This document shows, piece by piece, positions 47,041 through 56,838 of a stretch of DNA of 64,000 nucleotides. Made by a program: the position numbers and the translations under genes. Source of the DNA: Geomonas oryzisoli (GTDB lineage Bacteria; Desulfobacterota; Desulfuromonadia; Geobacterales; Geobacteraceae); NCBI RefSeq assembly GCF_018986915.1, contig NZ_CP076723.1:1087501-1151500 (forward strand), in the 5' to 3' direction. Position 1 is the first letter of the stretch, and each line of letters starts with the position of its first letter. Under the pieces are notes generated by a model. That model searched no databases. It was not told the origin of the DNA and saw only the letters and a program-made list of their open reading frames with translations.

Positions 47041-47577
47041 TTGAAGATAGAGATAGAAAAGGTGAAAAAGAAGCAGCTCGACCTCTCTGAGTCGGAGCCT
47101 GCAACACACTTCCCGGCACTGGTAGAGATGGAAAAAGCGGGCGAGTGTGTCTTCACCGCACCGGTCGACGCCCAGGTCACCGCGATCTGGGAATACGATC
47201 ACGTGAGGGCCGCCGGCAAGGTGGAGAGCGCGGTGCGCCTCACCTGCTCCCGCTGCCTGGCCGAATACGATTACCCGATCTCCTCCGACTTCACCATCTT
47301 CTATACACAGAGTAAGGGTGAAGAGCTGGACGAGGAGGTCGAGCTTTCCGACGAGGAACTGATTTCGGCCACCTACAGCGGCGACGAGATCGACATGGAT
47401 CCCGAAATCGCCGAGCAGGTCGCGCTGGAAGTACCCTATAAACCGTTATGCAGCGAGTCGTGCCGCGGGCTGTGCCCCGAGTGCGGAGCTGACCTGAACG
47501 CCGGAGAATGCGGCTGCGATCGCGGCGGGATAAATCTGAAGATGGCCGCCCTGAAGAAGATCAAGATAGAAAAGTAA
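47041..47577 (+). CDS. YceD (DUF177) family protein
   Basis: A 178-residue protein of the YceD/DUF177 family, linked to 23S rRNA accumulation and almost always encoded before rpmF. The family core is [14 protein letters not shown] (CxxC near residue 64) and the C-terminal [20 protein letters not shown] with several cysteines that probably bind zinc. An acidic stretch ([16 protein letters not shown]) lies between. The start is a TTG at 47041, about nine bases after GGGGAGAT; no ATG is available. The gene heads a run with rpmF, plsX, fabH, fabD and fabG. Confidence 0.9.
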   Translation: MKIEIEKVKKKQLDLSESEPATHFPALVEMEKAGECVFTAPVDAQVTAIWEYDHVRAAGKVESAVRLTCSRCLAEYDYPISSDFTIFYTQSKGEELDEEVELSDEELISATYSGDEIDMDPEIAEQVALEVPYKPLCSESCRGLCPECGADLNAGECGCDRGGINLKMAALKKIKIEK

Positions 47578-47590
47578 AAAGGAGAACACC

Positions 47591-47773
47591 ATGGCTGTAC
47601 CTAAGAAGAAGACCTCCAAGTCGCGCAAGAACATGAGGCGTGCACACGATTTCCTCACCGCTCCCACCGTCTCGACCTGCCCGCAGTGCAAGGCTCCGAA
47701 GCTGCCGCATTGTGTCTGCCCGTCCTGCGGCACCTACAAGGGGCGTCAGGTGCTGAAGGCTGAAGAGCTCTAG
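47591..47773 (+). CDS. rpmF: 50S ribosomal protein L32
   Basis: The 60-residue L32 of the large ribosomal subunit. It begins [19 protein letters not shown], a hallmark of the family, and carries the zinc ribbon CPQC and CPSC near residues 36-52. The ATG follows AAAGGAGAAC, 13 bases after yceD. The zinc-binding form is seen, not the cysteine-free alternative. Confidence 0.97.
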   Translation: MAVPKKKTSKSRKNMRRAHDFLTAPTVSTCPQCKAPKLPHCVCPSCGTYKGRQVLKAEEL

Positions 47774-47826
47774 GATTTCGTCTCACCTAAGCCGTGACTG
47801 TTCGGAATCCGCTCCCTAGGGGAAAT

Positions 47827-48879
47827 ATGAGAGTTGCTGTCGATGTAATGGGGGGCGACAACGCCCCTCATGTTGAAGTAGAAGGTGCAGTAGCTGCGGC
47901 CAGAGAGTTCGGTATCCCGGTAACTCTGGTCGGAGACGTTGAAAAGGTGCAAGCCGAGCTGGCCCGCCACGACTGCAAGGGGCTGGACATCGAGGTGTGG
48001 CATGCCTCTGAAGTAGTGGGCATGCACGACTCCGCCTCCGATGCGGTGCGCAAGAAGAAGGATTCCTCGATCCGCGTCGCCTTCGAGCTGGTCAAGGGCG
48101 GCGAGGCCGTCGCCGTGGTAAGCGCGGGGAACTCGGGCGCCACCATGGCGGCCGGCATGTTCGTCCTGAAAAGGATGAAGGGAATCGACCGCGCCGCAAT
48201 CGCCCAACTCTTTCCCACCGTTACCGGTAAGACCCTCGTTCTCGATGTCGGCGGCAACGTCGACTGCAAGCCGATCCACCTGGTTCAGTTCGCCGTCATG
48301 GGCGAGGTGTACGCCAAGTTCGTGATGGGTGTCGATAAACCCAGGGTTGGCCTGCTCTCCAACGGGGAGGAGGACAGCAAGGGTAACGAGCTTACCCGGG
48401 AAACCAGCACCCTCCTGCGCGAAAAGCCCATCAACTACATAGGTTACGTGGAAGGCAGGGACATCTTCAACGGCTCGGTCGACGTCGTGGTCTGCGACGG
48501 CTTCGTCGGCAACGTGGCGTTGAAACTGTCCGAGGGGCTGGCCGAGGCCGTGGGCAAGATGCTCAAAGCCGAGATCAAGCGCAGCTTCTTGTGCCAGATC
48601 GGGTACCTCCTGAGCCGCAAGGCTTTCAACAATTTCAAGAAGACCGTAGACTACGCCGAGTACGGCGGCGCGCCTCTGCTTGGGATCAACGGCGTGGGGA
48701 TGATCTGCCACGGCGGCTCGAACACCAAGGCAATCAAGAACGCGATCCGCTTTGCCCATGAATACGCACTCAAAGGGGTCAACGGCCGCATGGCCGAAAA
48801 GCTCAACGAGAGCTTCCCCGGTGAGCCTCGCGAGCGTACCGGCCAGAACCCGGACGCCACAGAAAGGGTTGCTTCATGA
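47827..48879 (+). CDS. plsX: Phosphate acyltransferase PlsX
   Basis: A 350-residue peripheral enzyme that makes acyl-phosphate from acyl-ACP for phospholipid synthesis. Family motifs: [19 protein letters not shown] at the N-terminus, [51 protein letters not shown] and the closing [14 protein letters not shown]. The ATG at 47827 follows AGGGGAAAT; eleven codons upstream in frame were not used. It overlaps fabH by four bases (ATGA). The order rpmF-plsX-fabH-fabD-fabG is a classic bacterial arrangement. Confidence 0.96.
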   Translation: MRVAVDVMGGDNAPHVEVEGAVAAAREFGIPVTLVGDVEKVQAELARHDCKGLDIEVWHASEVVGMHDSASDAVRKKKDSSIRVAFELVKGGEAVAVVSAGNSGATMAAGMFVLKRMKGIDRAAIAQLFPTVTGKTLVLDVGGNVDCKPIHLVQFAVMGEVYAKFVMGVDKPRVGLLSNGEEDSKGNELTRETSTLLREKPINYIGYVEGRDIFNGSVDVVVCDGFVGNVALKLSEGLAEAVGKMLKAEIKRSFLCQIGYLLSRKAFNNFKKTVDYAEYGGAPLLGINGVGMICHGGSNTKAIKNAIRFAHEYALKGVNGRMAEKLNESFPGEPRERTGQNPDATERVAS

Positions 48880-49856
48880 TTAGACCGAGAATCACCGGCA
48901 CCGGCTCCGCCGTGCCGGAGAAAGTGCTGACCAATTTCGACCTGGAGAAGATGGTGGACACCACCGACGAGTGGATCGTCACCAGGACCGGTATCCGGGA
49001 ACGCCGCATCGCCGCCGAGGGAGAATACACCTCGACCTTCGCCATCGCCGCCGCCGAGCGGGCGCTGGCCGCAGCCGGAGTGAAGGCAGAGGAAATCGAC
49101 ATGATCGTGGTGGGCACGCTCACCCCGGACTTCCCGTTCCCCGCCACCGCCTGCATCGTCCAGCAGGCCCTCAAGGCCACCAACGCCTTCTGCTTCGACC
49201 TCTCCGCCGCCTGCTCCGGTTTCATCTACGCCCTCGCCACCGCACAGAAGTTCATCCTCTCCGGACAGGTGAAGAAGGCCCTGGTGATCGGCGCCGAGGT
49301 GCTGTCGCGCATCGTCGACTGGAACGACCGCAACACCTGCCTGCTCTTTGGTGACGGCGCCGGCGCGGTCGTGCTCGAGGCGCAGGAAGGGGAGAACGGC
49401 ATCCTCTCCACCCACATGCACAGCGACGGCAACTACTGGGAGATCCTGTACCAGAAGGGCGCCGGCAGCCGCAACCCCGCCAGCCACAAGAACGTGGACG
49501 AGGGGCTGGTCTACCTGACCATGCAGGGGAACGAGGTGTTCAAGCTGGCCGTCCGTTCCATGGGCGAAGTCGCCATGGAGGCACTCGAGGCCAACGGTCT
49601 CACCGCCGCCGACGTCAACCTGTTCATTCCGCACCAGGCCAACCAGAGGATCGTCGACTCCGTCGGCAAGCGCCTCGGCATCACCGGCGAGCGCGTCTTC
49701 GTCAACCTGGACCGCTACGGCAACACCTCGGCGGCGTCGATCCCGATCGCGCTGGACGAGGCGGTGCGCGCCGGGCGCCTGAAAGAAGGCGACCTGCTGC
49801 TGCTCGACGCCTTCGGCGGCGGCCTCACCTGGGGCTCAGCACTCGTTCGCTGGTAA
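48876..49856 (+). CDS. fabH: 3-oxoacyl-ACP synthase III (FabH)
   Basis: A 326-residue condensing enzyme that starts fatty acid synthesis from acetyl-CoA or a branched acyl-CoA and malonyl-ACP. The catalytic Cys is in [13 protein letters not shown] (near residue 112), the His in [10 protein letters not shown] (near 250) and the Asn in RYGNTSAAS (near 280). The length is typical. It is translationally coupled to plsX. The butyrate kinase/phosphotransbutyrylase pair elsewhere in this window could in principle supply branched primers, but no link is shown. Confidence 0.96.
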   Translation: MIRPRITGTGSAVPEKVLTNFDLEKMVDTTDEWIVTRTGIRERRIAAEGEYTSTFAIAAAERALAAAGVKAEEIDMIVVGTLTPDFPFPATACIVQQALKATNAFCFDLSAACSGFIYALATAQKFILSGQVKKALVIGAEVLSRIVDWNDRNTCLLFGDGAGAVVLEAQEGENGILSTHMHSDGNYWEILYQKGAGSRNPASHKNVDEGLVYLTMQGNEVFKLAVRSMGEVAMEALEANGLTAADVNLFIPHQANQRIVDSVGKRLGITGERVFVNLDRYGNTSAASIPIALDEAVRAGRLKEGDLLLLDAFGGGLTWGSALVRW

Positions 49857-49860
49857 ATAG

Positions 49861-49967
49861 TCCCCCTCTAACGTTCCCGCCCCCGGAGGGGGAGGGACAG
49901 GGAGGGGGTGCCTAGCGGCTCGATACGGCTTCCCCCCACCCGGCCTCCCCCCTCCGGGGGAAGGTGC
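49861..49967. repeat. Dispersed C/G-rich palindromic repeat, family A, two-armed copy
   Basis: CGCCCCCGGAGGGGGAGG and CAGGGAGGGGGTG face the arm CCCCCCACCCGGCC and CCCCCCTCCGGGGGAAGG across a short spacer. It sits between fabH and fabD inside the operon. Confidence 0.75.
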
Positions 49968-50002
49968 CCAGTCGCTGAACTAAAAAAGAAAAGAGGTTAC
50001 CT

Positions 50003-50935
50003 ATGCAATCCTATGCATTCATCTTTCCGGGGCAGGGCTCCCAGCACGCCGGGATGGGGAAGGATCTGGCGGATAACTTCAAGACCGCCAAGGTCGCTTT
50101 CGAGGAGGCCGACGACGCGCTCGGCTTCTCCCTTTCGAAACTCTGCTTCGAAGGGCCCGAGGAGGACCTGAAACTCACCGCGAACACCCAGCCGGCCATC
50201 CTGGCCGCCAGTGTCGCGGCATTCCGGGTGCTCAAGGAGGAGTCGCCGCTGGTTCCCTCCTTCGTGGCCGGCCACTCGCTGGGTGAATACTCGGCACTGG
50301 TCGCCGCGGGCGCGCTCGACTTCGCCGATGCGCTCCGGACCGTCAGGGCCCGCGGCAGCTACATGCAGGACGCCGTCCCGGTCGGGGTAGGGGCCATGGC
50401 CGCCATCCTCGGCGTCGAGGCGGACGTGCTCAAAGAAATCTGCGCGGAGGCTGCGCAGGGCGAGGTGGTTTCCCCCGCCAACTTCAACTCCCCGGGCCAG
50501 ATCGTGGTCGCCGGCCACACCGGCGCCGTGAACCGCGCCATCGAGATCGCCAAGGCCAAGGGGTTCAGGAAGGCGATGCTCCTTCCGGTTTCCGCACCCT
50601 TCCACTGCGCGCTGATGAAACCGGCCGCGGACAGGCTGGCCCAGACGCTCGAAGCCGTGCAGGTGCACGCGCTGACCGCCCCGGTGGTCAGCAATGTCGA
50701 GGCGAAGCCCAACTCCGACGCCGCCCGCGTCAAACCGCTCCTCGTGGAGCAGGTCTGCGCGCCGGTCCTTTGGGAACAGATCATCCAGAACATCGTCGCC
50801 GCCGGCGTCACCAATTTCGTCGAGATCGGCCCGGGCAAGGTGCTGGCCGGCCTGGTGAAGAGGATCGACAAGGAAGCTGCCTGCGTCAACGTGCAGGACG
50901 CGGCAGGCGTAAAAGCAATCACGGAGGTGGCGTAA
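50003..50935 (+). CDS. fabD: Malonyl CoA-acyl carrier protein transacylase
   Basis: A 310-residue enzyme that moves malonate from CoA to ACP. The entry motif FIFPGQGSQHAGMG is at the start, the catalytic Ser in VAGHSLGEYSA (near residue 92), Arg in VRARGSYMQ, and the catalytic His in PVSAPFHCALMKP (near 200). The length is normal. The ATG follows AAGAGGTTACC after the family A repeat. The stop codon overlaps the fabG start (TAATG). Confidence 0.96.
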   Translation: MQSYAFIFPGQGSQHAGMGKDLADNFKTAKVAFEEADDALGFSLSKLCFEGPEEDLKLTANTQPAILAASVAAFRVLKEESPLVPSFVAGHSLGEYSALVAAGALDFADALRTVRARGSYMQDAVPVGVGAMAAILGVEADVLKEICAEAAQGEVVSPANFNSPGQIVVAGHTGAVNRAIEIAKAKGFRKAMLLPVSAPFHCALMKPAADRLAQTLEAVQVHALTAPVVSNVEAKPNSDAARVKPLLVEQVCAPVLWEQIIQNIVAAGVTNFVEIGPGKVLAGLVKRIDKEAACVNVQDAAGVKAITEVA

Positions 50936-51675
50936 TGAGCCTGAACGGACAGGTAGCAGTCGTAACCGGCGCCTCCCGCGGCATCGGCAGGGCCATCGCC
51001 CTCAAACTCGCGCAACAGGGCGCCGCCGTGGTGGTGACCGCCACCACCGAGCAGGGCGCCGCCAAGACCGCCGACGAGATCGTCGCTGCGGGTGGCAAGG
51101 CGCTGGCGGTAAAGGTCGACGTCTCGGTGGCTGCCGAGGTGGAGAACCTCTTCAAGCAGTCGGTTGATGCCTTCGGCAAGGTAGACATCCTGGTCAACAA
51201 CGCCGGTATCACCAAGGACGGCCTCTTACTCAGGATGAAGGAAGAGGACTGGGACGCGGTGCTCGATATCAACCTGAAGGGGTGCTTCAACTGCACCCGC
51301 GAGGCGGCCAAGCTCATGTCCAAGGCGCGCTTCGGCAGGATCGTCAACGTCTCCTCCGTCGTGGGTGAGATGGGTAACCCGGGCCAGGCCAACTACTGTG
51401 CCTCCAAGGCGGGCATGATCGGCCTCACCAAGTCGGTGGCCAAGGAGCTCGCCCGGAGAAACGTCACCGTCAACGCGGTCACCCCCGGTTTCATCGAGAC
51501 CGACATGACCTCGGAGCTGTCCGACAAGACCAGAGAAGCGCTCCAGGAGCAGATCCCCATGGGCAGGCTGGGGAGCGCGGATGACATAGCGGGGGCGGTG
51601 CTGTTCCTCGTTTCCGACGCCGCGGCATACGTCACCGGGCACGTTCTTTCGGTGAACGGCGGCATGTACATGTGA
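50935..51675 (+). CDS. fabG: 3-oxoacyl-ACP reductase FabG
   Basis: A 246-residue short-chain dehydrogenase that carries out the first reduction of the fatty acid cycle with NADPH. The cofactor loop is VVTGASRGIGRAIA (about residues 9-22), NNAG is near 88, and the catalytic triad is Ser (VSSVVGEMG), Tyr and Lys (YCASKAG). It ends in the tetramer-forming VNGGMYM. The start overlaps the fabD stop by one base behind GGAGGTGG. acpP follows after 137 bases with a possible promoter of its own. Confidence 0.96.
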   Translation: MSLNGQVAVVTGASRGIGRAIALKLAQQGAAVVVTATTEQGAAKTADEIVAAGGKALAVKVDVSVAAEVENLFKQSVDAFGKVDILVNNAGITKDGLLLRMKEEDWDAVLDINLKGCFNCTREAAKLMSKARFGRIVNVSSVVGEMGNPGQANYCASKAGMIGLTKSVAKELARRNVTVNAVTPGFIETDMTSELSDKTREALQEQIPMGRLGSADDIAGAVLFLVSDAAAYVTGHVLSVNGGMYM

Positions 51676-51720
51676 GTCGTCTAACGGCGTTGTTTTTACT
51701 TTCAGCGCCAAAAATACCTT

Positions 51721-51748
51721 TTGCAAATTCTACTTTTCATGCTATGAA
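51721..51748 (+). promoter_or_regulatory. Possible promoter of acpP
   Basis: TTGCAA (51721-51726) and TATGAA (51743-51748), spacer 16, with an extended TGC before the -10. acpP often has an extra promoter because of high demand for ACP. Confidence 0.38.
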
Positions 51749-51812
51749 ATAGCAGTCTTTGGCACAACAAATCAAATAACGTCTAACGTTACAATCAAAT
51801 GGAGGTAATTGA

Positions 51813-52046
51813 ATGGCTTCGATCGAGAAACGCATTAAAGAGATAGTCGCTGAGCAGCTTGGTGTTGACGAGGCTCAGGTGACCAACGAGTCCTCCTTCA
51901 TGGACGACCTGGGTGCCGACTCCCTGGATACCGTAGAACTGGTTATGGCCCTTGAAGAGGAGTTCGAAATCGAGATCTCCGACGAGGACGCCGAGAAGAT
52001 CCAGTCGGTACAGGACGCAATCGACTACATCACTGATCACACCTAG
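51813..52046 (+). CDS. acpP: Acyl carrier protein
   Basis: The 77-residue acidic four-helix carrier of fatty acid synthesis. The phosphopantetheine-attachment serine is in [11 protein letters not shown] (Ser near residue 37). The sequence is of the ordinary type II ACP. The ATG follows TGGAGGTAATTGA. A weak terminator-like hairpin follows, before fabF, which would favour a short acpP transcript. Confidence 0.97.
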   Translation: MASIEKRIKEIVAEQLGVDEAQVTNESSFMDDLGADSLDTVELVMALEEEFEIEISDEDAEKIQSVQDAIDYITDHT

Positions 52047-52052
52047 TAGAGA

Positions 52053-52077
52053 GGGGGGAGTTATGCTTCCCCTTTTT
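52053..52077 (+). terminator. Weak terminator or attenuator after acpP
   Basis: GGGGAG (52055-52060) can pair with CTTCCCC (52066-52072), followed by TTTTT. The stem is short, so partial read-through to fabF is likely. Confidence 0.45.
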
Positions 52078-52130
52078 CATGCCGCCTCCGGGCGGCCATG
52101 AGTCAACAGTACCTAAGGAGAGTTCAGAGT

Positions 52131-53363
52131 ATGAGAAGAGTTGTTGTCACGGGGGTAGGCGTGGTCTCCCCGCTGGGGACCGGTAACGGCAAGAACTGGG
52201 ACGCACTGGTGTCCGGCACGTCCGGCATCGCTCCCATTACCCGTTTCGATGCCTCCGACCTGCCGGTGAAGATCGCTGGCGAGGTTAAGGACTTCGTCGC
52301 CGAGGATTTCATCGACAAGAAAGAGATCAAGAAGATGGATCTCTTCATCCAGTACGCGCTGGCGGCGGCCCATTTCGCCATGGAAGACTCCGGTCTGCAG
52401 ATCACCGAGGAGAACGCCGAGCGTGTCGGCGTCCTGGTTGGTGCCGGCCTGGGCGGGCTCCCCGCCATCGAGCGTTACCACTCCGCGCTGCTGGAAGGGG
52501 GATACAAGAAGGTCTCCCCGTTCTTCATCCCGATGCTGATCATCAACCTGGCTCCGGGACACATCTCCATCAAGTACGGCGCCAAAGGCCCGAACGTCTC
52601 TTCCGTTTCCGCCTGTGCTACCGGCACCCATTCCATCGGTGACGCCTACCACATGATTCAGCGCGGCGACGCCGACGCCATGATCGCAGGCGGCACCGAA
52701 TCCACCGTGACCCCGCTGGGTATCGGCGGCTTCGCGGTGATGAAGGCCCTCTCGACCAACAACGACAACCCGGCTGGCGCATCCCGTCCGTTCGACAAGG
52801 GCAGGGACGGCTTCATCCTCTCCGAGGGTGCCGGCATCGTCGTACTCGAGGAGTACGAGGCGGCCAAGGCGCGCGGCGCCAAGATCTACGGCGAAGTCGT
52901 GGGTTACGGCCTGTCCGGCGACGCCTACCACCTGACCTCTCCCGCCCCGGGCGGCGAAGGTGCGGCGCGCTGCATGAAGATGGCGCTGCGCACCGCGGGC
53001 ATCAACCCGGAGCAGGTGGACTACATCAACGCCCACGGCACCTCGACTCCGTTCGGGGACGTCGGTGAGACCACCGCAATCAAGACCGTCTTCGGCGATC
53101 ACGCCTATAAGCTGATGGTTTCCTCCACCAAATCGATGACCGGCCACCTGCTCGGTGCCGCCGGCGGCGTCGAGGCCGTCTTCTCGCTGCTGGCAATGAA
53201 GAACTCGGTAGTGCCTCCGACCATCAACTACAACGAGCCGGATCCCGAGTGCGATCTCGACTACGTGCCCAACACGGCACGCGAGGCGAAGCTCGAGTAC
53301 GCCATGAGCAACTCGTTCGGCTTCGGCGGCACCAACGCGTCGCTGCTCTTCAAGAGGGTCTAG
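52131..53363 (+). CDS. fabF: 3-oxoacyl-ACP synthase II (FabF)
   Basis: A 410-residue elongating condensing enzyme. The catalytic Cys is in [16 protein letters not shown] (near residue 163), and the two histidines are in [12 protein letters not shown] (near 303) and [11 protein letters not shown] (near 340). [11 protein letters not shown] ends the fold. The ATG at 52131 lies eight bases after AAGGAGAG; eleven in-frame codons upstream were not used. rpiB begins two bases after the stop, so both are on one transcript. Confidence 0.96.
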   Translation: MRRVVVTGVGVVSPLGTGNGKNWDALVSGTSGIAPITRFDASDLPVKIAGEVKDFVAEDFIDKKEIKKMDLFIQYALAAAHFAMEDSGLQITEENAERVGVLVGAGLGGLPAIERYHSALLEGGYKKVSPFFIPMLIINLAPGHISIKYGAKGPNVSSVSACATGTHSIGDAYHMIQRGDADAMIAGGTESTVTPLGIGGFAVMKALSTNNDNPAGASRPFDKGRDGFILSEGAGIVVLEEYEAAKARGAKIYGEVVGYGLSGDAYHLTSPAPGGEGAARCMKMALRTAGINPEQVDYINAHGTSTPFGDVGETTAIKTVFGDHAYKLMVSSTKSMTGHLLGAAGGVEAVFSLLAMKNSVVPPTINYNEPDPECDLDYVPNTAREAKLEYAMSNSFGFGGTNASLLFKRV

Positions 53364-53365
53364 GC

Positions 53366-53812
53366 ATGATAGTCCTTGGTAGCGATCACGGTGGCCTCGA
53401 GCTGAAGAACCAGATCAGGATGCTGCTCGAAGAGCGCGGGCTTGCCTGCGAAGACCTAGGTACCCACAACGGCGATTCCGTCGACTACCCCGATTTCGGG
53501 ATAGCGGTGTCCCGCCGCGTCTCCGAGGGGACTGCCGAGAAGGGGATCCTGGTCTGCGGCACCGGCATCGGCATGTCCATCGTGGCCAACAAGTTCCCCG
53601 GCATCCGTGCGGCGCTGGCCACCGACGTCTTCATGGCGACCATGGCCAAGGAGCACAACAACGCCAACATCCTGGTGCTGGGCGGCCGCGTGCTGGAAAC
53701 CGAAAAGGCGCGCGAGATGGTGGCGGCCTGGCTCGACACCGAGTTTGCCGCGGGCAGGCACCAGAAGCGGCTGGACAAGATCGCCGAACTGGAGCGCGAG
53801 CTCAAGGGATGA
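53366..53812 (+). CDS. rpiB: Ribose-5-phosphate isomerase B
   Basis: A 148-residue RpiB/LacAB-type isomerase interconverting ribose 5-phosphate and ribulose 5-phosphate. Family marks: VLGSDHGGLELKNQI at the N-terminus (Asp8, His9 region), DYPDFGIAVSRRV, the active-site Cys in LVCGTGIGMSI, ALATDVFMATMAKEHNNANI and LGGRVLE. It starts two bases after fabF and is followed by a terminator before glyA. The fabF-rpiB-glyA order is common in this lineage as far as I know. Confidence 0.95.
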   Translation: MIVLGSDHGGLELKNQIRMLLEERGLACEDLGTHNGDSVDYPDFGIAVSRRVSEGTAEKGILVCGTGIGMSIVANKFPGIRAALATDVFMATMAKEHNNANILVLGGRVLETEKAREMVAAWLDTEFAAGRHQKRLDKIAELERELKG

Positions 53813-53878
53813 TGCACCACCCACAAGCGAGCGGATCAGCACAGCGGCACTGGTAAGACAAACGATTCTAAAGCACAG

Positions 53879-53909
53879 AACGGGACTCCCAGAGTCCCGT
53901 TTTCTCATT
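53879..53909 (+). terminator. Rho-independent terminator after rpiB
   Basis: AACGGGACTC (53879-53888) pairs perfectly with 53892-53901 around CCA and is followed by TTTTCTCATTT. Confidence 0.85.
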
Positions 53910-53940
53910 TCAACGCACTTTTTCACTAGGAGAGTCAGAC

Positions 53941-55188
53941 ATGTCAGTACTGGAAACATTCGACCCGGCAGTGGCAGAAGTCATCAGGCACGAGACTGAG
54001 CGCCAGGAGTACAACCTCGAACTGATCGCCTCGGAGAACTTCGTCTCGCAGGCCGTGCTCGAGGCGCAGGGATCGGTCCTTACCAACAAGTACGCCGAGG
54101 GGTATCCCGGCAAGCGTTACTACGGTGGCTGCCACGAGGTCGACAAGGTCGAGAACCTGGCCATCGAGCGCGCCAAGGAACTGTTCGGCGCCGACCATGT
54201 CAACGTTCAGCCGCACTCCGGTTCCCAGGCCAACATGGCGGTCTACTTCTCCGTGCTGAAGCCGGGCGACACCGTGCTGGGCATGAACCTCGCCCACGGC
54301 GGTCACCTGACCCACGGCTCCCCGGTCAACTTCTCCGGCAAGCTCTTCAACATCGTTCCCTACGGCGTCTCCCAGGAGACCCAGACCATCGACTACGAAG
54401 AGTGCGAGCGTCTGGCCGTCGAGCACAAGCCGAAGATGATCGTGGTGGGCGCCTCCGCCTACCCGCGCGTCATCGACTTCGAGGCCTTCCGTCGCATCGC
54501 CGACAAGGTTGGCGCCGTGGTCATGGTGGACATGGCTCACATCGCCGGCCTCGTTGCCGCCGGTCTGCACCCGAGCCCGGTTCCCTACGCCGAGTTCGTC
54601 ACCACCACCACCCATAAGACCCTGCGCGGACCGCGCGGCGGCATGATCATGTGCCGCGAGGACTGGGCCAAGACCCTGAACTCCAACATCTTCCCGGGCA
54701 TCCAGGGCGGCCCGCTGATGCACGTCATCGCCGCCAAGGCGGTCGCGTTCAAGGAAGCGCTCACCCCCGAGTTCAAGCAGTACCAGCAGCAGATCGTGAA
54801 GAACGCCCAGGCGCTCGCCGCAGGCCTCATGAGCCGCGGCTTCAAGCTCACCTCCGGCGGCACCGACAACCACCTGATGCTGGTCGACCTCTCCCAGACC
54901 GAGCTGACCGGCAAGGTTGCCGAGGAAGCGCTCGACCGCGCCGGCATCACCGTGAACAAGAACGGCATCCCCTTCGACACCCGTTCGCCGTTCATCACCT
55001 CCGGTATCCGTATCGGTACCCCGGCAGCCACCAGCCACGGCCTCAAAGAAGCCGAGATGGAGCAGGTGGCAGGCTTCATCGCCGAGGTTCTGGGCAACGT
55101 GGGTGACGAAGCCAAGCTCGCCGCCGTGAAGACCCAGGTGAACGCGCTGATGAAGCGTTTCCCGATGTACGCCGACCGCCTGAAGTAA
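53941..55188 (+). CDS. glyA: Serine hydroxymethyltransferase
   Basis: A 415-residue PLP enzyme converting serine and tetrahydrofolate to glycine and methylene-tetrahydrofolate. Family motifs: [46 protein letters not shown], the PLP lysine in [14 protein letters not shown] (near residue 225) and the substrate arginine region in SGIRIGTPA. The length is standard. The ATG follows AGGAGAGTCAGAC. A strong terminator lies 25 bases after the stop. Confidence 0.97.
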   Translation: MSVLETFDPAVAEVIRHETERQEYNLELIASENFVSQAVLEAQGSVLTNKYAEGYPGKRYYGGCHEVDKVENLAIERAKELFGADHVNVQPHSGSQANMAVYFSVLKPGDTVLGMNLAHGGHLTHGSPVNFSGKLFNIVPYGVSQETQTIDYEECERLAVEHKPKMIVVGASAYPRVIDFEAFRRIADKVGAVVMVDMAHIAGLVAAGLHPSPVPYAEFVTTTTHKTLRGPRGGMIMCREDWAKTLNSNIFPGIQGGPLMHVIAAKAVAFKEALTPEFKQYQQQIVKNAQALAAGLMSRGFKLTSGGTDNHLMLVDLSQTELTGKVAEEALDRAGITVNKNGIPFDTRSPFITSGIRIGTPAATSHGLKEAEMEQVAGFIAEVLGNVGDEAKLAAVKTQVNALMKRFPMYADRLK

Positions 55189-55213
55189 CGAGCGGCCGCT
55201 ACTGCAGTAAAGG

Positions 55214-55248
55214 AAAAGGGGACGATGTCATCGTCCCCTTTTTTTTAT
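55214..55248 (+). terminator. Rho-independent terminator after glyA
   Basis: A stem of AAAAGGGGACGAT with ATCGTCCCCTTTT around a short loop (55214-55241) continues into a T-run ending TTTATTT. Confidence 0.9.
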
Positions 55249-55306
55249 TTATTTGGGAGCAAAGGGCGTCTCGTGCATCCTATCAAGCACTGCACGCGAA
55301 CTGACG

Positions 55307-55346
55307 TCCTCCCCTTTGCGAAGGGGAGACAGAGGGGATTTGCTTT
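55307..55346. repeat. Dispersed repeat, family B, half element
   Basis: TCCTCCCCTTTGCGAAGGGG followed by AGACAGAGGGGATTTGC matches the arms of the element at 24661-24752. Confidence 0.65.
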
Positions 55347-55494
55347 TTGGGGGGCGCAGTCGCCAGTTGAAGGATGGCACGCAGGAAATGCTGCAACAGC
55401 TCATGACACAGTCGGGGGGGATTTGCTCTTTTGCCGTTTCTCAGCTACATTACCCGCCGCAGAACCAAAATGGCCACGCTCAGGGGATCACCGC

Positions 55495-56379
55495 ATGTTC
55501 TTCCACTACCACGAACCGCTCTTTCGCCCGCCTTCCGAGGCCGGCAGCCTCATCTTCCAGATCACCATCGGCTGCTCCCAAAACCGGTGCAGATTCTGTG
55601 GCATGTACAAGATGAAGCAGTTCCGGGTCCGCTCGCTGGAGGAGATCTTTAGTGAGATCCGGTCCATCCCGGCGCGCTACCGTTCGGGCGTGCGGCGCGT
55701 GTTCCTGGCTGACGGCGATGCCCTGATCTATCCGCAGGAAGGGCTGGAGCTGATACTCGACGAACTGAACGATGTCTTTCCCTCCCTTACCCGCGTGGGC
55801 GCCTACGCCTCGCCCAACAGTCTAAACCTCAAGAGCGGTAACGATCTGGCCGTCTTGCGTGCGAAGAAGCTGCGCATCCTCTACTACGGGCTGGAAAGCG
55901 GCGATGCCGAAACGCTGCGCCTGGTCGACAAGGGATTCGAACCGGACCAGATGCTGGAGCAGTGCCGAAAAGCGATGGCCGCCGGCATGAAGCTCTCCAT
56001 AACCGCGATCCTCGGGCTGGCCGGAAGAAAGCGCAGCGCCGAGCATGCTGCCGCCACCGCGGAGTGGGTGACGGCACTGTCGCCGGAATACTTCTCCCTG
56101 CTCACCATGTTCCAGCGTCACAACGACGACTTCCTGAAGCTGATCGAGCCGTTGAGCCACGGGGAGATCCTGCTGGAGACCCGCGCGCTGCTCGAGCGGC
56201 TGGCGCCCCAGGGTACGATCCTGCGCTCCAACCACGTCTCCAATTTTCTCAGCCTAGCGGGAAGCTATCCAAAGGACCGGCAGCGTCTCATCGATACCGT
56301 CGACGCTGCGCTTGTGGAAGCAAAAAGGGACCCCCGCTGGTATGCGGAGATCCCTTCCTATCACGAGGAGTACTACTAG
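55495..56379 (+). CDS. Radical SAM protein of unknown function
   Basis: A 294-residue radical SAM enzyme. The cluster cysteines are C27, C32 and C35 in IGCSQNRCRFCGMYKM, so the spacing is CX4CX2C rather than the usual CX3CX2C. Other barrel motifs follow: VRRVFLADGDALIYP, RVGAYASPNSL, LYYGLESGDAETLRLVDKG and KLSITAILGLAGRKRSAEHA. The pattern resembles oxygen-independent coproporphyrinogen oxidase relatives and other small radical SAM proteins of unassigned reaction. The ATG at 55495 follows AGGGGATC; a longer frame upstream is repeat sequence. The next gene is convergent. Confidence 0.87.
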   Translation: MFFHYHEPLFRPPSEAGSLIFQITIGCSQNRCRFCGMYKMKQFRVRSLEEIFSEIRSIPARYRSGVRRVFLADGDALIYPQEGLELILDELNDVFPSLTRVGAYASPNSLNLKSGNDLAVLRAKKLRILYYGLESGDAETLRLVDKGFEPDQMLEQCRKAMAAGMKLSITAILGLAGRKRSAEHAAATAEWVTALSPEYFSLLTMFQRHNDDFLKLIEPLSHGEILLETRALLERLAPQGTILRSNHVSNFLSLAGSYPKDRQRLIDTVDAALVEAKRDPRWYAEIPSYHEEYY

Positions 56380-56382
56380 CAG

Positions 56383-56838
56383 TTATCTTGATACGCCGCA
56401 GAGTCTCAGTTCGCTTTCCAGCTTCTCTCGGGATATGCCGAGTACCCGGCAGGCCTGCTCGCGGTCGCTCTGGTAGCGCTCCATCACCATCAGCAGGAGA
56501 GCCTTCTTCAGCGATGCGGAGAGCTTATCCATGACACCCTGCCCATGGGTCGCCGCCAGGGAAGAGACCAGCGGTTCGAGGTTCTTCTGGAACAGTTCGG
56601 CGCTCTCGTTCACGGTGTGGCGTACCGGTTCGGTCCGCTTGAGCCGCACCACGTTCCCCACGCACTGATCCATGTTGTCCTGCACGAAGCGCAGGGTGTC
56701 CCAGTGGCTATCCACGGACATGTAGCGCAGGTCGTCCTTGGTCCCTTCCGGCGCCCCCTTCTTCCTCAGGCGTACTTCCATGATGGTATAAGCGTAAGAG
56801 CCAGACCTTTCATTGGTGCTGCGATCTCTGTATGCCAT
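56383..56838 (-). CDS. Unknown protein with C-terminal Fis-type helix-turn-helix
   Basis: A 151-residue basic protein. The first 60 residues have beta character (SGSYAYTIMEVRLRKKG), the middle is helical, and the last 40 residues (LLLMVMERYQSDREQACRVL, then GISREKLESELRLCGV) fit the Fis-type helix-turn-helix seen at the end of NtrC-family regulators. There is no receiver or AAA+ domain. It might be a small DNA-binding or nucleoid-type protein, or a stand-alone partner of a sigma54 activator. The ATG at 56838 follows GGGAGGACATC; a longer frame lacks a start signal. It ends three bases from the radical SAM stop. Confidence 0.72.
   Translation of the reverse strand: MAYRDRSTNERSGSYAYTIMEVRLRKKGAPEGTKDDLRYMSVDSHWDTLRFVQDNMDQCVGNVVRLKRTEPVRHTVNESAELFQKNLEPLVSSLAATHGQGVMDKLSASLKKALLLMVMERYQSDREQACRVLGISREKLESELRLCGVSR

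Larger units (their letters stand above)
55189..55494. other. Intergenic region with terminator and family B repeat pieces
   Basis: A 306-base gap: the glyA terminator, then a family B repeat half (55307-55346), and a second GGGGGGGATTTGCT piece at 55414-55427. A frame open through this region into the radical SAM gene has no start signal. Confidence 0.6.
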
